This document shows, in pieces, positions 1 through 9,359 of a stretch of 64,000 bases of DNA. Below the pieces are notes generated by a model that worked only from the letters and a program-made list of their open reading frames with translations, had not been told where the DNA came from and did not search any database. The position numbers were made by a program, and so were the translations under genes. The stretch is taken from positions 186,001 through 250,000 of the forward strand of contig CAMJPC010000002.1 of NCBI GenBank assembly GCA_946407705.1, given 5' to 3'. Source of the stretch: an uncultured Clostridia bacterium. GTDB lineage: Bacteria; Bacillota; Clostridia; Saccharofermentanales; Saccharofermentanaceae. Position 1 is the first letter of the stretch. Each line of letters begins with the position of its first letter.

Positions 1-1909
1 TGGGGTTTTTGTCAGCAGTGACTGTTACCAAGGGAATCTTGCCGCGCTCCTCTTCAGAAAACGCAGTATTAATGAATGTCCCATTTAGCCATTTACGCAG
101 TGAACAGGTTTCCCATGTGACATTTTGGGTTTTTGTATTGTAAGGCTGACAGTCCAAAGCATATTTGCTAATTAAAAAAATACGGTCATTCTGACGATCT
201 AGCACGATCCACTCGATATCCTCTTTCCCGTTTGAAGTATCGTTGTCTTGCTCATAGGAGCCGAAGATTACATGTGAACCTATTTCGGCTTTTGAAAGCA
301 ATTCTTTTTGGCTTTGCGATTTGCTGCTTTCTTGAGGTCCATTGGTGTTATTGGGATTCTGGCCTATATCTATCCACAAAGCGGGCCGAACTGCGTAATC
401 GTCGCTGCTGTCAAAGTAACCATCGTAGCGGACATAACCGACATAGTGGACGAAGGCAGCGTAGTGAGAAAATTGACCGGGCGACCGCAGCCACCACCAG
501 CAATTGCCATTGTCGGCCATATATGCACCTTTAGCATAACAGTAAGTAGTTCCTTGGCACGTCCTGGCACTATCCGAACTGAAATAATTGTTTGCCTCCG
601 TGATACTCAGCAGAAATACCTGATCCGTAGTGGCATTGCCCAGGTTTGTACTGTAACTGGTGTTTTTGTCAGCGCTGACTGTTACCACAGAGATCTTGCC
701 GCGCTCCTCTGAAGAAAATGCAGTGTTCAAAAATGTTTCGTTTAGCCACTTGCGAAGTGAGCAGGTTTCCCATGTGACTGTATCGAATGAATTATTGTAC
801 TTTTGGCAATCCAGAGCGTATTTGCTGATCACGAGAATATGGTCTCCCTCACGGGCAAGCACGATCCACTCGATATCCTCTTTCCCATTTGAAGTATCAT
901 TGTCTTGCTCATAGGAGCCAAATAATACATGTGAACCTATTTCGGCTTCTGAGAGCGATACTACTTTGGATTGTGTGTTACTGTTTTCTTGAGTTGGGCT
1001 TGGTTTAATCACAATCGTCCAAACGATTACAAACGCTATACATGCGATAATGATCAGTGAAATGATCACAACAGGTGCAAGATTTACCTCTTTTTTCTCT
1101 TTAGCGTTGCATTTACGTTCGATACTGTCAGTTTCACTCTTTGCCTTATTTTCCTCTATCTTCAAAAAGAGCTTTTCTGTTTTCTTAACAGGTTCAATCT
1201 CTTCAGGTTGCAGCTCTGCAAGTGCCTGTTCCTGAGGTATCGACCTGATGGGGTCTTCTTCGGATAATACTTCAACAGGATCGGGCTCTGGTAGAGGATT
1301 GGCAAAAATATCAGTTTTTTCAGGAAAGATTCCTTCATCAGCTAACGCCGCAAGCACTTCATCCTCAGGTTCCGACATTACCGGCTCTTCAGATACTACA
1401 ATTTCAGGTTTAGATTCAGGCTTTGGGACATCTACAGGAGCCGGCTTTTCAGGCTCGACCGACTTAACAATAGATTCAGAAGCCGGGGTGCTGTCATGAA
1501 CGTCTTGGTTTTTCCATCCAAGCATCTCATCAAAATAGCCAATTATCTTATCCGCTCTATTTTCGGATAAACCTGCATCCTCAGTTATTAAATCTTTAAC
1601 ACGCTTGTAGAAAACATCATTTGGCTTGCCGCCTTTACGGATCTGTGCCTCATAAACTTTTCCCAAACCGGCACGATAAGCCATTTCGATGCTGTTCGAG
1701 ATCATTTCGGAATCAGGAACAAAGTCGCTGAGCGCTGACGTTATGTATCTGTGATCCTCGAATACTTTTTCATGTCCAAAATCATTATATATCTTACGGA
1801 GAGCACTTCCGGTATCAGTGATTTCAGGTTCCTTTACCAAAGGGCAAGCGCAATAACTGCAGAATTTGGCATCATCCAGATTCTCACGCCCACACTCAAT
1901 ACATTTCAT
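1..1909 (-). CDS. Zinc-ribbon membrane protein with tandem DUF6273-like domains (partial, C-terminus beyond window start)
   Basis: Manual minus-strand translation from ATG at 1909: MKCIECGRENLDDAKFCSYCACPL...DTGSALRKIYNDFGHEKVFED..., TM segment NLAPVVISLIIIACIAFVIVWTIVI, then two copies of GSHV(L/I)FGSYEQDNDTSNGKEDIEWIVL...WETCSLRKWLN with WWWLRSPG. Open to the window edge, so not in the ORF track. Confidence 0.85.
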   Translation of the reverse strand, partial: MKCIECGRENLDDAKFCSYCACPLVKEPEITDTGSALRKIYNDFGHEKVFEDHRYITSALSDFVPDSEMISNSIEMAYRAGLGKVYEAQIRKGGKPNDVFYKRVKDLITEDAGLSENRADKIIGYFDEMLGWKNQDVHDSTPASESIVKSVEPEKPAPVDVPKPESKPEIVVSEEPVMSEPEDEVLAALADEGIFPEKTDIFANPLPEPDPVEVLSEEDPIRSIPQEQALAELQPEEIEPVKKTEKLFLKIEENKAKSETDSIERKCNAKEKKEVNLAPVVIISLIIIACIAFVIVWTIVIKPSPTQENSNTQSKVVSLSEAEIGSHVLFGSYEQDNDTSNGKEDIEWIVLAREGDHILVISKYALDCQKYNNSFDTVTWETCSLRKWLNETFLNTAFSSEERGKISVVTVSADKNTSYSTNLGNATTDQVFLLSITEANNYFSSDSARTCQGTTYCYAKGAYMADNGNCWWWLRSPGQFSHYAAFVHYVGYVRYDGYFDSSDDYAVRPALWIDIGQNPNNTNGPQESSKSQSQKELLSKAEIGSHVIFGSYEQDNDTSNGKEDIEWIVLDRQNDRIFLISKYALDCQPYNTKTQNVTWETCSLRKWLNGTFINTAFSEEERGKIPLVTVTADKNP

Positions 1910-1941
1910 TAACTGCTCTCCTAAAACTAACTGATGTCATT

Positions 1942-2955
1942 TCATTTTATATAATTCTTTACGTTAAAAGTCACTCCCGTACGCAAATCATAACCACCTA
2001 TTGGATCGCGTTTTGTGACGTAAGTATCTCCCGTATTAAGGTCGATGTGAAACTTGTAAGCATCTCCGCCGACGGGGTGATAATAAACTACTAATACTTC
2101 ATCCGTGCTTGAATCAATTCTCAATGTTCTGTTTTCTTCAGATTCATTAGATCTTACGTAGTTTTCAATTCCGCTATATGCCTGTGAACTGCTAATCGGT
2201 CCGGCTATGGTAGTTTGTTCAACGTTAGACGTTATGTGAACAAAAGCATCGGTCAGTATAACAGCGATAGAAGCAACAAAGATTACGGAAACAACAATTA
2301 TGACAGGTATAATGACCTTCCATATGTTCCGTCTGGGCTTGGTTGCGGTCTTTATATAGGCATGTGCAGCTTGACTGTATGGCTTGGTAAGATTCTTGGG
2401 CGGAACTGCAGCCGCATTCTGAATTGTACCGAAAGAACCAACCTGTCCAGCAGGTTTGGGAGCGGGCTTTACAGGCGCAACGCGATTAACTGAAGCTACA
2501 TTTGTTTTAGTAATAACAGGTTTAGGTGCTGTAACGTTGTTAGGAATAACTTGCGTATCCCATCCGAGCATCTCATCAAAGATCTGGATCAACTGCTTTG
2601 CTTTTTTCTCAGAGAAGCCGGCATCGTCAGTGATCAGCTTATTTACGCGGAGATAAAAACTTGCATCCGGCCGGATGCCGCTTTTAACTTGTGATTCATA
2701 TAGTTTTCCTAATCCTGCGCGATAAGCATGTTCAATGCTCGAACATACCATTTCTGCATCGGGGATCATGTCATTCAAAGCAGATGTGATATACCTTGAA
2801 TCCTCAAAGACCTTCTCATATCCGAAATCGTTATATATCTTTCGAAGAGCACTCCCGGTATCCGAAATCACTGATTGTTTTGCCATTCTAGCACCACAAC
2901 GACCGCAAAACCTTGTGCCTTCTTTATTCTCATGGCCACACTCAGCACACTTCAT
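1942..2955 (-). CDS. Zinc-ribbon, single-TM protein, paralogous to flanking genes
   Basis: CxxC zinc ribbon MKCAECGHENKEGTRFCGRCGARM, shared DTGSALRKIYNDFG module, TM segment, C-terminal ENYVRSN...FNVKNYIK domain. Confidence 0.85.
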   Translation of the reverse strand: MKCAECGHENKEGTRFCGRCGARMAKQSVISDTGSALRKIYNDFGYEKVFEDSRYITSALNDMIPDAEMVCSSIEHAYRAGLGKLYESQVKSGIRPDASFYLRVNKLITDDAGFSEKKAKQLIQIFDEMLGWDTQVIPNNVTAPKPVITKTNVASVNRVAPVKPAPKPAGQVGSFGTIQNAAAVPPKNLTKPYSQAAHAYIKTATKPRRNIWKVIIPVIIVVSVIFVASIAVILTDAFVHITSNVEQTTIAGPISSSQAYSGIENYVRSNESEENRTLRIDSSTDEVLVVYYHPVGGDAYKFHIDLNTGDTYVTKRDPIGGYDLRTGVTFNVKNYIK

Positions 2956-3025
2956 TAACGAATTCCCTCAGAAACATTATTTAAAGAATAATTATCGGTT
3001 TTTATATCCATGTCAATTTGAATTA

Positions 3026-4309
3026 TCAGATAGGTTCAACATGATCATTGCTATCAGACGCGCATCCGTCAGGCATCTGTCTCATATAGAAACAAACCTT
3101 CCCTTTGGAATTGACGCAAGGGATTGCGCTCTTCAACATTTTCTTGGTAGTAGCCTTTTTATAAAGCGATTTGTATGTTCCGATTCGCTTCAGAGTCTTT
3201 GCAATGGACTTCTTTGTTCTCGCTTCAAACTTCTTACTCGTGAGACCGAGCAATTTAAGCATTTGGCTTCTGGAAAGCTGTTTTCCGCTTGACCTTGAAA
3301 CATTAAACACTTCGATTCTCGGATCAGACATACAGGGTTCCATATTAATGATGATCGAGATGTAATTCTTTCCAATGTAATAAGAATAAGACATACCGCC
3401 ATACTTAAAACGGGATTTGCATTTGTTATAGATCGCATTGTTGATGGCGTTTGTGTTTACGCCCTCAATCGTTATTTTCGGAACCCGGTCAGTAACCTTA
3501 TAGCCGAACTCATTCTTATAAGACTTCTTATAAGCATCAGTCACCTTAACCTTTCTGAGTATTTGAGGTCTGGGCGTAGGCGTTGGCGTGGAAGAGGTTT
3601 CCGTAGCAGTATCGGTTGCAGGTGTGCTTTCCGAACCGTTCATATAGTCTTTGACATTAAACGACACGCCGGTCTTCTCTTCCGGTTTGTCCGGATCGAT
3701 ATTGGGAAGATAACTCGTTTCATACGTTTCTCCCGTTGCACGGTTTATGTAGTACGTCATATGCGCACCCGTATATGACCTGAAGAAAACCACTGCTGTG
3801 TCGTGAGTAGACTTAGTCGAATCAAGTCCCCAATAACAAGTGGCGGGAGCTGTCTTAACGTCAGGATAGTTTTTCAGTATGTAGTTCTCAATTGCAGCTT
3901 CAGCCTGCTTATCCGTGATAACAGCAGAATCAACTGTGGTTTCCGAGGCAGAAGTAGTTGAAACGGTAGTCGTCATCGGATTCTTACTTTCTACGTCTTC
4001 TTTCTTGCTTGCAGACGTTTCAACACGGTAACTTGAATCATCAGCCTTTTTATTCACGATCAGCAAAACCACTGCCAATACTGCGCCGATGAGTAAAACG
4101 GCAGCACCGGCAGATATTCCGATTATTAATCCGATCGGTTTACGCTTGGGAGGTTGCTGCGGTTGCTGTTGTTGCCGGTATTGAGGTTGGGGTGCGGCTT
4201 GAGAAACTGGAGCAAATGCTCCTGACGAACCTTCGACGGTTTTTCCGCAATAACCGCAAAATGTATCAGAATCATCGATTTTCTTACCGCAATAAGGGCA
4301 AAAATTCAT
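3026..4309 (-). CDS. Zinc-ribbon, single-TM protein with ENY...FNVKDYM domain and extra C-terminal domain (DUF3298/RsiV-like by resemblance)
   Basis: MNFCPYCGKKIDDSDTFCGYCGKTV, TM IGLIIGISAGAAVLLIGAVLAVVLLIV, ENYILKNY...VSFNVKDYM shared with upstream paralog. Confidence 0.8.
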   Translation of the reverse strand: MNFCPYCGKKIDDSDTFCGYCGKTVEGSSGAFAPVSQAAPQPQYRQQQQPQQPPKRKPIGLIIGISAGAAVLLIGAVLAVVLLIVNKKADDSSYRVETSASKKEDVESKNPMTTTVSTTSASETTVDSAVITDKQAEAAIENYILKNYPDVKTAPATCYWGLDSTKSTHDTAVVFFRSYTGAHMTYYINRATGETYETSYLPNIDPDKPEEKTGVSFNVKDYMNGSESTPATDTATETSSTPTPTPRPQILRKVKVTDAYKKSYKNEFGYKVTDRVPKITIEGVNTNAINNAIYNKCKSRFKYGGMSYSYYIGKNYISIIINMEPCMSDPRIEVFNVSRSSGKQLSRSQMLKLLGLTSKKFEARTKKSIAKTLKRIGTYKSLYKKATTKKMLKSAIPCVNSKGKVCFYMRQMPDGCASDSNDHVEPI

Positions 4310-4388
4310 TTCGAATCACTCCTTTAAGTTAAGAAGACAGATTTCACCCAATTTTTAGGATAGCACCAATAAAACAGAGTAACAAGAA

Positions 4389-4418
4389 GATGCCTGTCGC
4401 CTAAAGGCGCCAGACATC
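4389..4418 (-). terminator. Imperfect hairpin downstream of HTH-desulfoferrodoxin gene
   Basis: GATGCCTGTCGCC-TAAA-GGCGCCAGACATC; no strong U tract. Confidence 0.4.
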
Positions 4419-4449
4419 TCCGATGTGGCTTATTTTGTTGGCTCTCAGG

Positions 4450-5034
4450 TTACTTCAGCACCTGGAACAAACCGTGCCTGTTGCAGTACGCATAGAACTT
4501 TTTGACGCGGTCGATCTTGAATCTCGCCTCGGCATTACCTTCCGGATAGAGCTTGACGAACTGCACTCTCGAATCGGATACCGCTGCAAGGAACGAGATG
4601 TAATGGTCCTTCTGCATCGGGTGGCCGACCGTGACGTAGTATTCGTCTTCCACGATCTCAACATTGATGCCGTGATCCTCATCACAAGCCTCGGGCTCTA
4701 GCGGCGGGAGCGTGATCCCGCAGCAGCTGATCAAGGCTTCGCCCGTTGACCTTATCACGTTGCCGCAGACGGGACATACATAGAACTTGCTCTTCAGCAT
4801 GTTTGAAGACTGGTTCCTGTTCTGGATATCCTCGCCCGAGAGCAGCTCTATGACCGAGATATCCAGTGCCTTTGCCAGGGGTTCGATAAGGCTGATGTCA
4901 GGAAAACCCTGTCCCGTCTCCCACTTGCTCACGGCCTTGCTGCTGACGAACAAAGTGTCAGCGAGCTCTTCCTGTGTCATTTTCTTGTTTTCGCGGAGCT
5001 TCTTTATCACTGCTCCGGTTACATATTTATCCAT
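4450..5034 (-). CDS. XRE-family HTH regulator fused to desulfoferrodoxin/superoxide-reductase-like domain
   Basis: HTH IKKLRENKKMTQEELADTLFVSSKAVSKWETG; CPVCG...SCCG; VGHPMQKDHYISF...AYCNRHGLFQ. Start placed at ATG 5034 behind GAGGAGG (ORF track start is 5052). Confidence 0.85.
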   Translation of the reverse strand: MDKYVTGAVIKKLRENKKMTQEELADTLFVSSKAVSKWETGQGFPDISLIEPLAKALDISVIELLSGEDIQNRNQSSNMLKSKFYVCPVCGNVIRSTGEALISCCGITLPPLEPEACDEDHGINVEIVEDEYYVTVGHPMQKDHYISFLAAVSDSRVQFVKLYPEGNAEARFKIDRVKKFYAYCNRHGLFQVLK

Positions 5035-5103
5035 AAGCTTTCGCCTCCTCATGGGGCAAGCCTATCACAGGGCAGACCTTGAATGTACCCACGCTCCGTG
5101 GAG

Positions 5104-5613
5104 TCAGAACTCCTTAAAGATGAGTTCCATTTCTATGCAGTTCCAAGTGCCGACCGGCATCTCGACTTTCTTCTGTCCGTATGCCTTGAATCCGAGGGAC
5201 TTGTACAGGTGATTGGCGCTGGGATTGTTCTCGAAAACGCCGAGATCGATCCTTTTTGCCTTAAGTTCCTCTTTTGCGTATTTGATTCCGCGTCTGAGCA
5301 TCTCCTTGCCATAGCCCTTGCCTCTGCAAGCGGGATCGATAATGACGAAACCGAAACGGACGGAGGAATTGTCTTCCTCATCAGGATATCTGATTATGAA
5401 ATGACCCACTGCTTTATCGTTGTCATCAACAGCCGTAAACGGGAAGAATCTTCCGTCCTTCACCTGTTCGGAATAACTGATATTCATTATGTAGTCAGGA
5501 AGCGGAAACTTGTTGAACCTGTCCGCGGACCACTTGTACAGCTCATCCTCTGAATGGATCCAGCTGCATATTGTCGTGGCATCTTCCGGTTTGTATTGTC
5601 GAAGCAGTATCAT
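5104..5613 (-). CDS. GNAT family N-acetyltransferase
   Basis: 169 aa; CRGKGYGKEMLRRGIKYA acetyl-CoA binding motif, NPSANHLYKSLGF. Confidence 0.85.
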   Translation of the reverse strand: MILLRQYKPEDATTICSWIHSEDELYKWSADRFNKFPLPDYIMNISYSEQVKDGRFFPFTAVDDNDKAVGHFIIRYPDEEDNSSVRFGFVIIDPACRGKGYGKEMLRRGIKYAKEELKAKRIDLGVFENNPSANHLYKSLGFKAYGQKKVEMPVGTWNCIEMELIFKEF

Positions 5614-5617
5614 GGCA

Positions 5618-6151
5618 TCAACCTTCTTTATCCAAAATCTCTTTTGCTCTCTTTAGTATCGGCAATTCGCGGTTAGCAATCAAGCGTCCGAGTGGACTTT
5701 CCCTGCGTTTCTCGTATTCGCTTACCGCTTCCTCGTATGTCATCTTCAATGTCGACATGTGGAAATCCTCTATCTCCTGCTGAGTCTGGTTTGTCTCGCC
5801 GAAAGACTTGATCCTGCAGAGGAAATAGTGGTTGATGTTGTGGCGGTATACCGCATTATAGTAGTCGCTGACAACTCCGATCTTGCAGATGACTTCACTC
5901 TCTGCGCCAAGTTCTTCCTTGAGTTCGCGTCCGATCGCCGTGAAAGGATCCTCACCCTCTTCGATGCCTCCGCCTGAAGTCTCGATCATGGTGCACTTGC
6001 CGAAATAGTCGTCGCGGTTGATCCTGCAGAAATAGAAGAAACCTTCATCGTCAATGCAGATCGCCCTCGCGATGCTCCTGTCATGAGTGATATGGTCGAA
6101 CGGCCACTCGTTATCCTGAAGTTCAAGATAGATCTCGTTATTGTCAGTCAC
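5618..6151 (-). CDS. NUDIX hydrolase
   Basis: GGGIEEGEDPFTAIGRELKEELG Nudix box. Confidence 0.9.
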   Translation of the reverse strand: MTDNNEIYLELQDNEWPFDHITHDRSIARAICIDDEGFFYFCRINRDDYFGKCTMIETSGGGIEEGEDPFTAIGRELKEELGAESEVICKIGVVSDYYNAVYRHNINHYFLCRIKSFGETNQTQQEIEDFHMSTLKMTYEEAVSEYEKRRESPLGRLIANRELPILKRAKEILDKEG

Positions 6152-6162
6152 GTTGTTTACTC

Positions 6163-7164
6163 CTACGATATCGCCTTGTATGCGTTGGTCCAGGCATCCT
6201 TGTCAGCCTGGCTCATGGCGAAAGATTTTTCGATCAGTTTCAGATAATACTCCACTTTTGCTTTCATGTGCGGACATTTATACAGGCCCGGCGCGACCTC
6301 GTAATTCCACATTTTGTAAATGACCAGATTCTCGAGCATCGTGGCGCGGTCCTCATAGGCATTTACCTTGGAGTAACTGTAGTAGAACCAGATGTCATCA
6401 TCTGAATTGCCGGTGTTATTCGGAACATAGTGTTCCGTCGTATAGCAGTACTTGGGATCTTTCTTGCCCGCAAGGCTGTCTGCATAGGAGTTATCGTAAG
6501 TAAATCCCTCAGGATTGAGCTTGGACCACTCATCCTCACTTATCACGCCGTCGTGCTTGAGCTTGAAATCGATGATATGCGTCAGCTCGTGCATGACCGT
6601 GGGTACGTTGATAACGCCCTGATCCAGGACTTCTATCGTAAGATACAGTTCAGGATCGCTGTCACTTGCAAAAGCGGGAATACTACTGCCGGGGGTCCCG
6701 TCGATGGTGATCTCGCCTGTCAGATAGACCTTCAGTATGCCGCGGTCACCATACGGAAGCTGCTTTATGAATCCCTGAGGCAGTGCATTTAAACCCTCAT
6801 TGATCGACCTGAGCGCCGCCTCGATATCCTTGTTATTTGTGTTCGGTTTTGCTCTTAAGGTCTCATTCTCGTCCTTGAATTCTGTCCTTATGTCATTGCC
6901 GTAAACGATGTCGATACCGTATTTCTGCTCCATTTTCGAGACGATGGTCTCCAGGTTATCATCGTCTTTCAGATCGTACTTTGAAAGATCTTCACCGGGG
7001 TTGAGCGGCTGAGCCGTTGTGGGTTCGACGGTAGTACCTGCCGCCTGCTGAGACTGGGCCTGACTTTGATTTGTCTGCTGAACCTGATTGCCGCAGGCTG
7101 TGAGCAGGATGCACGATGTCAGCGCCGCAGCCGCAATTCTTCTTTTGAACTTATCGTTAAACAT
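6163..7164 (-). CDS. Lipoprotein with HExxH putative zinc-metallopeptidase motif
   Basis: Signal/lipobox SCILLTACG; MHELTHIIDFK. Confidence 0.75.
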   Translation of the reverse strand: MFNDKFKRRIAAAALTSCILLTACGNQVQQTNQSQAQSQQAAGTTVEPTTAQPLNPGEDLSKYDLKDDDNLETIVSKMEQKYGIDIVYGNDIRTEFKDENETLRAKPNTNNKDIEAALRSINEGLNALPQGFIKQLPYGDRGILKVYLTGEITIDGTPGSSIPAFASDSDPELYLTIEVLDQGVINVPTVMHELTHIIDFKLKHDGVISEDEWSKLNPEGFTYDNSYADSLAGKKDPKYCYTTEHYVPNNTGNSDDDIWFYYSYSKVNAYEDRATMLENLVIYKMWNYEVAPGLYKCPHMKAKVEYYLKLIEKSFAMSQADKDAWTNAYKAIS

Positions 7165-7179
7165 TTAAGATTCCTCTCT

Positions 7180-8046
7180 TTAATGTGACCCCTTGTAGCC
7201 GACGCCGTAAGTTGACGTGTAGTAGTCGACACGCTTCGAGTCAGCGAAAACAGGCGGGTACGGGTTTTCCTCCGGATCGATCCCCGCGAGCCTGCATACG
7301 GCTTCGTGGCTCCTGATCAGGAGGTCTTTCTCTCTTTCCTTTGCGTTTAACTCTTTATTTGGAAACAACGGTTCACCCACATGGAGCGTAAACGTTGCTA
7401 TCTGTCTGAATATGTGTTTTCTGATCCATCCGGGTTCGCGGTAGGAGAACGCGAGCGGCAGGATCGGCTTGTCCGAATCGCAGGCGATGTGAGCCGCTCC
7501 GCGCTTGAACGGACGGATGGGTCTGTAGTATTCCCACATGCTGCCTTCGGCATAAATGTGAAGCCAGCCGTGGTCGTTCTGAAGAAGATTCCTGATGACC
7601 TTCAGATATGTCTTGGTGGCGGCAGTGTTGCCTTCCGGGATCGGGATACCTCCGACCATGCGGATCAGTGTTCCGTTCTCGCCGTTGATGTTCGGAGCCC
7701 ACGCAAGAAGATTGGATCTGAAAGGACGGATTGCCGTCATGACGGCGATGTAGTCCCACATGTGAACGTGGTTTGCGACGGATACCACGCCGTTCTTGAG
7801 GATCTCCTTATTCTTCCTGATGTTCTCTCTTCCCTCGATCTTCAGGCCGAGTCTTGCGGCTGCGATCCAGAAAACAAAAGCGTTGAGGAGGAAGCGCACA
7901 ACTCCCTGTCTGAACAGGAAGCCTTTTGAGCGGTCTATGTACGGATACTTGGTATCGAAAACATATCCTCTGTCTTTATGTATTTCCAGATAGTGTTTGT
8001 CTGTTTCCAAAGGATATGGAAATCTGTTTGTCTTTGGGTCAAACAT
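7180..8046 (-). CDS. PlsC-type 1-acyl-glycerol-3-phosphate acyltransferase family protein
   Basis: NHVHMWDY (NHxxxxD box), YAEGSMWE motif. Confidence 0.8.
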   Translation of the reverse strand: MFDPKTNRFPYPLETDKHYLEIHKDRGYVFDTKYPYIDRSKGFLFRQGVVRFLLNAFVFWIAAARLGLKIEGRENIRKNKEILKNGVVSVANHVHMWDYIAVMTAIRPFRSNLLAWAPNINGENGTLIRMVGGIPIPEGNTAATKTYLKVIRNLLQNDHGWLHIYAEGSMWEYYRPIRPFKRGAAHIACDSDKPILPLAFSYREPGWIRKHIFRQIATFTLHVGEPLFPNKELNAKEREKDLLIRSHEAVCRLAGIDPEENPYPPVFADSKRVDYYTSTYGVGYKGSH

Positions 8047-8082
8047 TGCCTGACGGTTCTCTTTCCGTTTTTCCTTTCATGG

Positions 8083-9354
8083 TCATTCTGATGAAGTCTT
8101 TCCCTTGGAAAGTTTATAGAGTTCTTCCGCGGCAAGCCTCGTTTTCGCGACGATGTCGCCTTCCTTCGGGAAGCAGAAATACAGGCAGTCGTTGGTGCCT
8201 ATCGAGACGATGTCTCCGATCTCATACCAGAAGTAGTCTGAGTTGACACTGTAGGAAGCGCTCGGTGACTGCTCGTAGTGAAGCTTGCCGTCGCAGCCGT
8301 CAAGAACGAATCCGTTAACGTCGTGATGGAGCCTTCCGGACCCCACCATGTAGAGCGCCTTGGAATCCTTGAGTATCGCTATGTCGCACGGAACATCCAT
8401 CTTGTAAGTTCCGTTCTCAAGTTCCTCTTTCATCTGCTCACGTTCCCACGCAAACCAGGCGGGCACGTGGGTGAACTTCGGCTCGACGTTGACGCCCTTA
8501 AGTCTTCCCAGTGTATCGAGTTCGTATGTTGCGCCGCACTCTTTGCAGGTGAGATTGATGCCTTTGCCTTCAGTCTTTCCCTCGGTCATGCAGTGAGGAC
8601 ATTTATAGAGGATCCTGTTGAGACCGTCTGCCCTGAAAGGCTCGTCGATCACGATGTTGTTATCCTGCTGCCACTTGAAATAGTCGAAAGTGAATTCCTG
8701 ATCGAGGACCTCGTCGATATCCCTGACCTTGGTCTCCTTAAGTTCATCGGGAGTAAAAAGACACTTCATTTTGCAGGTGACTTTGACGTCTCTTTTCTGC
8801 AGATTGTTGTAGAGTGGGTCTCTCGTGAACGCACCGAACGTGGTGATCATGACGACGGGATGCTTGAGTTTCTTGAGAAGGACGCCTAATCTTCTCGGAA
8901 TCCTCGTGCCTGTTCCGTCAAGCGAATAACCTGCTTCGGGATACATCAGAACGCTTGCCTTGTTCGTATTGAGCGCATAGTCCATGTCGGAGATGAGCGT
9001 GAGATCAGAGACGAATTTGCGCGTGGGAATGTTGCCTAATGAACGCATCAACCATTCCTTGCCGACCAGTGCGTCTGACGTGCAGACAATGCTGAACGGG
9101 CGGCCTTTCAAGACCTCGAAAGCTATCGCTAGATCGGTGAAACTGCAGTGGTTCATGAGGATCATCCAGGGGCCGTCGCCGGCTTTCTCCATGTCGATCT
9201 TTTCGCACTCGAAATGAACCTTCCTGAGCTCGCCCTTAAAAAGCATGCGGGCAACACCCGCAAGAAACTTCGAAGGCTTCTTCGGCTTCTTGTGCTCCCA
9301 TGAAGGAAGGCTCATGACCTCATCGTAACTCAGTTTTTTCGTCTTGATCTTCAT
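8083..9354 (-). CDS. PlsC-like acyltransferase with zinc-ribbon insertion
   Basis: NHCSFTDLA, MYPEAGYS; CPHCMTEGKTEGKGINLTCKECG. Confidence 0.75.
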   Translation of the reverse strand: MKIKTKKLSYDEVMSLPSWEHKKPKKPSKFLAGVARMLFKGELRKVHFECEKIDMEKAGDGPWMILMNHCSFTDLAIAFEVLKGRPFSIVCTSDALVGKEWLMRSLGNIPTRKFVSDLTLISDMDYALNTNKASVLMYPEAGYSLDGTGTRIPRRLGVLLKKLKHPVVMITTFGAFTRDPLYNNLQKRDVKVTCKMKCLFTPDELKETKVRDIDEVLDQEFTFDYFKWQQDNNIVIDEPFRADGLNRILYKCPHCMTEGKTEGKGINLTCKECGATYELDTLGRLKGVNVEPKFTHVPAWFAWEREQMKEELENGTYKMDVPCDIAILKDSKALYMVGSGRLHHDVNGFVLDGCDGKLHYEQSPSASYSVNSDYFWYEIGDIVSIGTNDCLYFCFPKEGDIVAKTRLAAEELYKLSKGKTSSE

Positions 9355-9359
9355 AAGTT

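Noticed and set aside
232-914. Plus-strand ORFs at the left edge
   Set aside because: Antisense to the continuous minus-strand DUF6273-like frame that the ORF track missed.
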